DNA of 64,000 nucleotides from CAZWRV01 sp964636325 (GTDB lineage Bacteria; Verrucomicrobiota; Lentisphaeria; Victivallales; GWF2-50-93), in the NCBI GenBank assembly GCA_964636325.1, contig CAZWRV010000023.1, forward strand, positions 1 to 64,000. The letters run 5' to 3'. Positions 61,397-64,000 of this stretch are shown piece after piece; the first letter of the stretch is position 1; each line of letters opens with the position of its first letter. The position numbers and the translations under genes are program-made. The notes under the pieces are model-generated. The model was not told where the DNA came from. It worked only from the letters and a program-made list of their open reading frames with translations, and did not search any database.

Positions 61397-62224
61397 TCAG
61401 GGGTTCCAATTCGCCCAGTTGGCGTCTGGCGGGTAGTTGCCGAGCATGTGCCAGGTGCCTTCGCGGAGCCCCTTTGTCGGGCGGATGCCTCCATCGACGT
61501 ACTGGACGTTCCAAGTCCGGCGGTTGTTGTGAGGAGCCTTTATCGCGTTCGGATTGGTCTGGCTGTCGAACATCATGCATGCGAAGAGGTCGGCCGCGCC
61601 CGGCTTGCCCTGCTTGCCAAGCCTGAGAACCCATGTGTCCCAACCGCCCCATCCGTAGAGCTTGCGTATCCAGGGCCTGTAGTTGTATCCGAAGCCGATG
61701 TTGCCCATGGTGAATGGCATGGGCCCTCCGCCGGGATTGTCCGGCGAACCGAGCACGCTGCCTCCTGGAACAAGAACATCGTCGGATGACCATCCAGGGC
61801 ACATCCATACTCCGTTCCGTGGATCCAGATAATTATTGAGCATGTTATGGACATGGCCGGGGGAGTTCCAGCCGTAGAACATGTTGCCGCCGACATACCA
61901 GTTGTCGCGGTATTGGACGGACCACCCGTGAGGGGAAAAGTTCGTATGCGTAAGGCCGCTGGCGACCAGCGTATTGTTGGGCAGTCCGCCGGGCAGCCAC
62001 ATGTCGCAGTCGCCGGCATAATGGTAGATGACCTGGTAGAGCTGCCTGTGGTTGCCTATGCACAATGTGTTCTTGGCCGAGTCACGCGCCTTGGACAGCG
62101 AAGGCAGCAGCATCGCCGCCAGAATCGCGATGATCGCGATCACGACGAGGAGCTCGATGAGCGTGAAAATTTTTACGGCAGGAGAATTTTCGCTTGAAAG
62201 GAATGGTCTGCGGATACTTTTCAT
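61397..62224 (-). CDS. pseudopilin-type secreted protein (prepilin N-terminal methylation motif)
   Basis: A 275-residue protein: leader MKSIRRPFLSSENSPAVK, then IFTLIELLVVIAIIAILAAM and LLPSLSKARDSAKNTLCIGN. The C-terminal domain is Gly/Trp/Asn-rich (GNIGFGYNYRPWIRKLYGWG) and ends with HNNRRTWNVQYVDGGIR, a variant with 11 rather than 9 residues between His and DG. It lies downstream of a pseudopilin fragment and regulator paralog 3 on the same strand. Expression with the regulator is plausible. Confidence 0.88.
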   Translation of the reverse strand: MKSIRRPFLSSENSPAVKIFTLIELLVVIAIIAILAAMLLPSLSKARDSAKNTLCIGNHRQLYQVIYHYAGDCDMWLPGGLPNNTLVASGLTHTNFSPHGWSVQYRDNWYVGGNMFYGWNSPGHVHNMLNNYLDPRNGVWMCPGWSSDDVLVPGGSVLGSPDNPGGGPMPFTMGNIGFGYNYRPWIRKLYGWGGWDTWVLRLGKQGKPGAADLFACMMFDSQTNPNAIKAPHNNRRTWNVQYVDGGIRPTKGLREGTWHMLGNYPPDANWANWNP

Positions 62225-62282
62225 CTTTAAAACCTACAAGTTTGTGCCCCGTCGGGTTATCTGCAAATCATTACAAACCATG

Positions 62283-62615
62283 CTATTCTAGCAAGACCTC
62301 CCACCCGTAGTCGCTGACCCTTTTGGCGGATCTTACGCTTAGGTCCAACCTCAGCGCGTTCATCTTCTTGAAGTGCCGGTATCTTGCGTTCCAGGTTCCG
62401 TTCAAGTACCAATAGACCTCGGAGTCTCCGGCGATGCAGACATTTGTCGGGTCGTAGGTCTTGCCACCCGCCCTCACAGGAGATCTGAAGAACATGCGGG
62501 TGTAGCGATATGCCTCCGTAGCGGTCGGACTGACAAACCCCTTCAGATCATTGAAATCGCGCATGTCCACCAGTCCCGGCGATTCAAACCCGTAATAATA
62601 AGTTGTCCCTGTCAT
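62283..62615 (-). pseudogene. orphan C-terminal pseudopilin fragment
   Basis: A 110-residue frame lacking any signal or prepilin helix. Its end resembles the C-terminus of local pseudopilins: CIAGDSEVYWYLNGTWNARY, then HFKKMNALRLDLSVRSAKRV, where H-X9-D is kept but the following Gly is Leu. It sits between regulator paralog 3 and an intact pseudopilin, in the position where paralog modules have a pilin gene. I read it as the remnant of a second pilin; a small independent protein is possible. Confidence 0.55.
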
Positions 62616-62648
62616 TTATAGTTATCGATTGCCGTGAAAACATTTCCG

Positions 62649-63758
62649 TCATGCCCGCGCCGCCGGCCGCCGCATGCGAACTGCATCCGCCATTGGGCGG
62701 TCGGCCCGTCCAAGATTCCCTCGCGCCAGCTCCGACTCGAAAACGACAGGCATCTCCGCCAGCAGGGCAGTTCTGCGGCCCTGGCGCTGGGCATCCATGC
62801 ATTCCAGGTCGCGGAGAAGAAGATCGCGGCAGTCGAGGCCGAGGCGCGTCACCGGCACGCAGCTGGGAGCCCTGGCAGGGAAATTGCAGTGGGCCACGAC
62901 ATGAATGTCCTGCGGGATGCGCAGGCCTGACTTCGCAAGTCCCGCTGTGGCTTCTTCGACAAGGTTGTCGTCGCTTATTATAAGGCCGTCAGGCCTGTCC
63001 TTCTTCGAAAGCCTGCACAGGAGAAGCGCGATCTGGTGGGCCGATCCGGACCTCAGCGAGCACGACTGGACAAGATCCGGCCTGCCAACCTTGCGTTTTG
63101 CCAGATATGCCACGTCCTCGTCGATCTTCGGGTGCCCGAGAAAGGCGCCTATCACGGCGATCCTGTGGCGACCGAGCCCCACAAGGTGATCAACCGCGCG
63201 CTCCATGAACTTGTCGTGGGGGAAGTATATGCTGTGAAGGCGTCCGTCCATGTCCGGTCCGCTGTTGAGCACCAGCGGCAGATCCGGCTGGGAAAGGACC
63301 GGAGTGCCTTCCAAGTCGTTCGGAGGATTGATGAAGATCAGACCCGCCAGCCTGCGTGCCGAGACGTCGGCGACAAGGGCGCGGAAGCCTTCCGACTGCG
63401 CCCGTCCCTCGCCGTAGTAATACGAGGTGAACCGGCAATGCCTTTCCTGCTCGATCTCGGAGGCCGCCTGCCGCAGGGCCACATTGAAGAGCGAGGCGGA
63501 GAACGGGACATAGGAGACCAGCCCGTAGTTGAAAAGGTGAGGGGGCCGCTCTGCGACAACCGTGCCGCTGAACCTCTTCGCCTTTATGAAGCCGTCCTTT
63601 ATCAAGGTGTTCATGGCGGACTGCAGTGTCTGCCAGCTCGTCCCGAAGCGGACGAGCAGCTCCTCACGGGGAGGGACGGGAGAGCCGGGAGGCATCCTGC
63701 CTCCGATGATGTCCGCCTTCAGCTCCCTGAGAATCTCCGACCTGCTGCTGTGCGCCAT
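62649..63758 (-). CDS. GntR-family winged-helix regulator with LacI/GalR-type sensor domain, paralog 3
   Basis: A 369-residue paralog of the regulators at 38206 and 45630. Winged helix: GGRMPPGSPVPPREELLVRF and SWQTLQSAMNTLIKDGFIKA. Sensor domain: RRLAGLIFINPPNDLEGTPV, GRHRIAVIGAFLGHPKIDED, RPDGLIISDDNLVEEATAGL, IHVVAHCNFP. It is closest to paralog 1 (shared VAHCNFPxRxPSCVPVxRLG). A promoter with TTGACA and an overlapping palindrome precedes it. It lies 33 bp upstream of the pilin fragment. Confidence 0.92.
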   Translation of the reverse strand: MAHSSRSEILRELKADIIGGRMPPGSPVPPREELLVRFGTSWQTLQSAMNTLIKDGFIKAKRFSGTVVAERPPHLFNYGLVSYVPFSASLFNVALRQAASEIEQERHCRFTSYYYGEGRAQSEGFRALVADVSARRLAGLIFINPPNDLEGTPVLSQPDLPLVLNSGPDMDGRLHSIYFPHDKFMERAVDHLVGLGRHRIAVIGAFLGHPKIDEDVAYLAKRKVGRPDLVQSCSLRSGSAHQIALLLCRLSKKDRPDGLIISDDNLVEEATAGLAKSGLRIPQDIHVVAHCNFPARAPSCVPVTRLGLDCRDLLLRDLECMDAQRQGRRTALLAEMPVVFESELARGNLGRADRPMADAVRMRRPAARA

Positions 63759-63793
63759 GGCTACGCCGCCTCTTCTCTAGTTTAATTATAATC

Positions 63794-63834
63794 ATCTCTA
63801 GTTTTATATTATATTAGAATAGAGATGCTGTCAA
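63794..63834 (-). promoter_or_regulatory. promoter and palindromic operator candidate for regulator paralog 3
   Basis: On the minus strand TTGACA (63829-63834) is followed by TAATAT after 17 bp or TATAAT after 15 bp. ATCTCTA (63794-63800) and TAGAGAT (63820-63826) form inverted half-sites flanking the -10. TCTCTAGTTT also repeats directly near 63774. A repressor bound here would block RNA polymerase. Confidence 0.72.
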
Positions 63835-64000
63835 GCAATCCGGGGAAGATTTTCTTAGTTTTCCATGAATTTGTCCGATAAAGGGCATACGTTCCATATC
63901 ATTTGCCCAATCGGTGGCCGCCTGCTCCGCCGCTTCAGGGGCAGGGGGATTCAGACAAATCAGAAAAGGCGTGCTCAGCCGTTGCCTATTCGAAGCATCT
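63835..64000. other. window end, no gene seen
   Basis: Contains GCGTGCTCAGCCGTTGCC (63970-63990), similar to the end of R4, and no ORF with a recognisable product. A gene beyond the window edge cannot be excluded. Confidence 0.4.

Overview
The window is most likely from a Lentisphaerota (Victivallales-like) chromosome, or a close relative in the Planctomycetota-Verrucomicrobiota-Chlamydiota group. This is inferred from gene content, not from a database search. The signs are: five intact pseudopilin-type secreted proteins whose N-termini carry FTLIELLVVIAII(A/S)IL and a sixth C-terminal remnant; three GntR-headed regulators with LacI-type sensor domains; many glycoside hydrolases without SusC/SusD; Gram-negative envelope genes (LpxL-like acyltransferase, lipoprotein); and gene-poor gaps full of short palindromic repeats.

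Region 1 (0-17.3 kb) is mostly core metabolism: RNase PH, a lipoprotein, a SurA/PrsA-like parvulin, two nitroreductases, a large FAD-dependent oxidoreductase facing a PocR-AraC regulator, a fused homocysteine methyltransferase/methylenetetrahydrofolate reductase, an M20 amidohydrolase, a PlsC-like acyltransferase, and the glycine cleavage genes gcvT-gcvH-gcvPA-gcvPB. The fusion enzyme and the glycine cleavage system both act on the folate one-carbon pool.

Region 2 (17.3-30.7 kb) holds a nucleotidyltransferase remnant, L-rhamnose isomerase overlapping an LpxL-like acyltransferase, a hydroxypyruvate-isomerase-like TIM barrel, phosphatidylethanolamine synthesis (pssA/psd overlapping), a hybrid histidine kinase beside a kinase-less membrane sensor, and an AraC regulator divergent from a URO-D-like protein.

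Region 3 (30.9-64 kb) looks like an accessory glycan-foraging island: a 1025-aa glycosidase-like protein, two GH38 alpha-mannosidases, a GH39-like enzyme, a broken GH31, an SGNH-like hydrolase, a Gfo/Idh/MocA oxidoreductase, two very large secreted proteins, the pseudopilins, and three paralogous GntR-LacI regulators each next to a pseudopilin gene. All three regulators have a strong TTGACA promoter overlapped by a palindrome, which suggests autoregulation. I propose regulator-pseudopilin-hydrolase modules as the candidate undescribed system.

The gaps hold at least seven families of dispersed non-coding repeats. The clearest is a 272-bp element with terminal inverted repeats (two full copies in opposite orientation, three partial copies), one end of which abuts the broken GH31 gene. 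I saw no tRNA, rRNA, CRISPR array, transposase or phage gene. All functions are assigned by reading the sequence; no searches were run.
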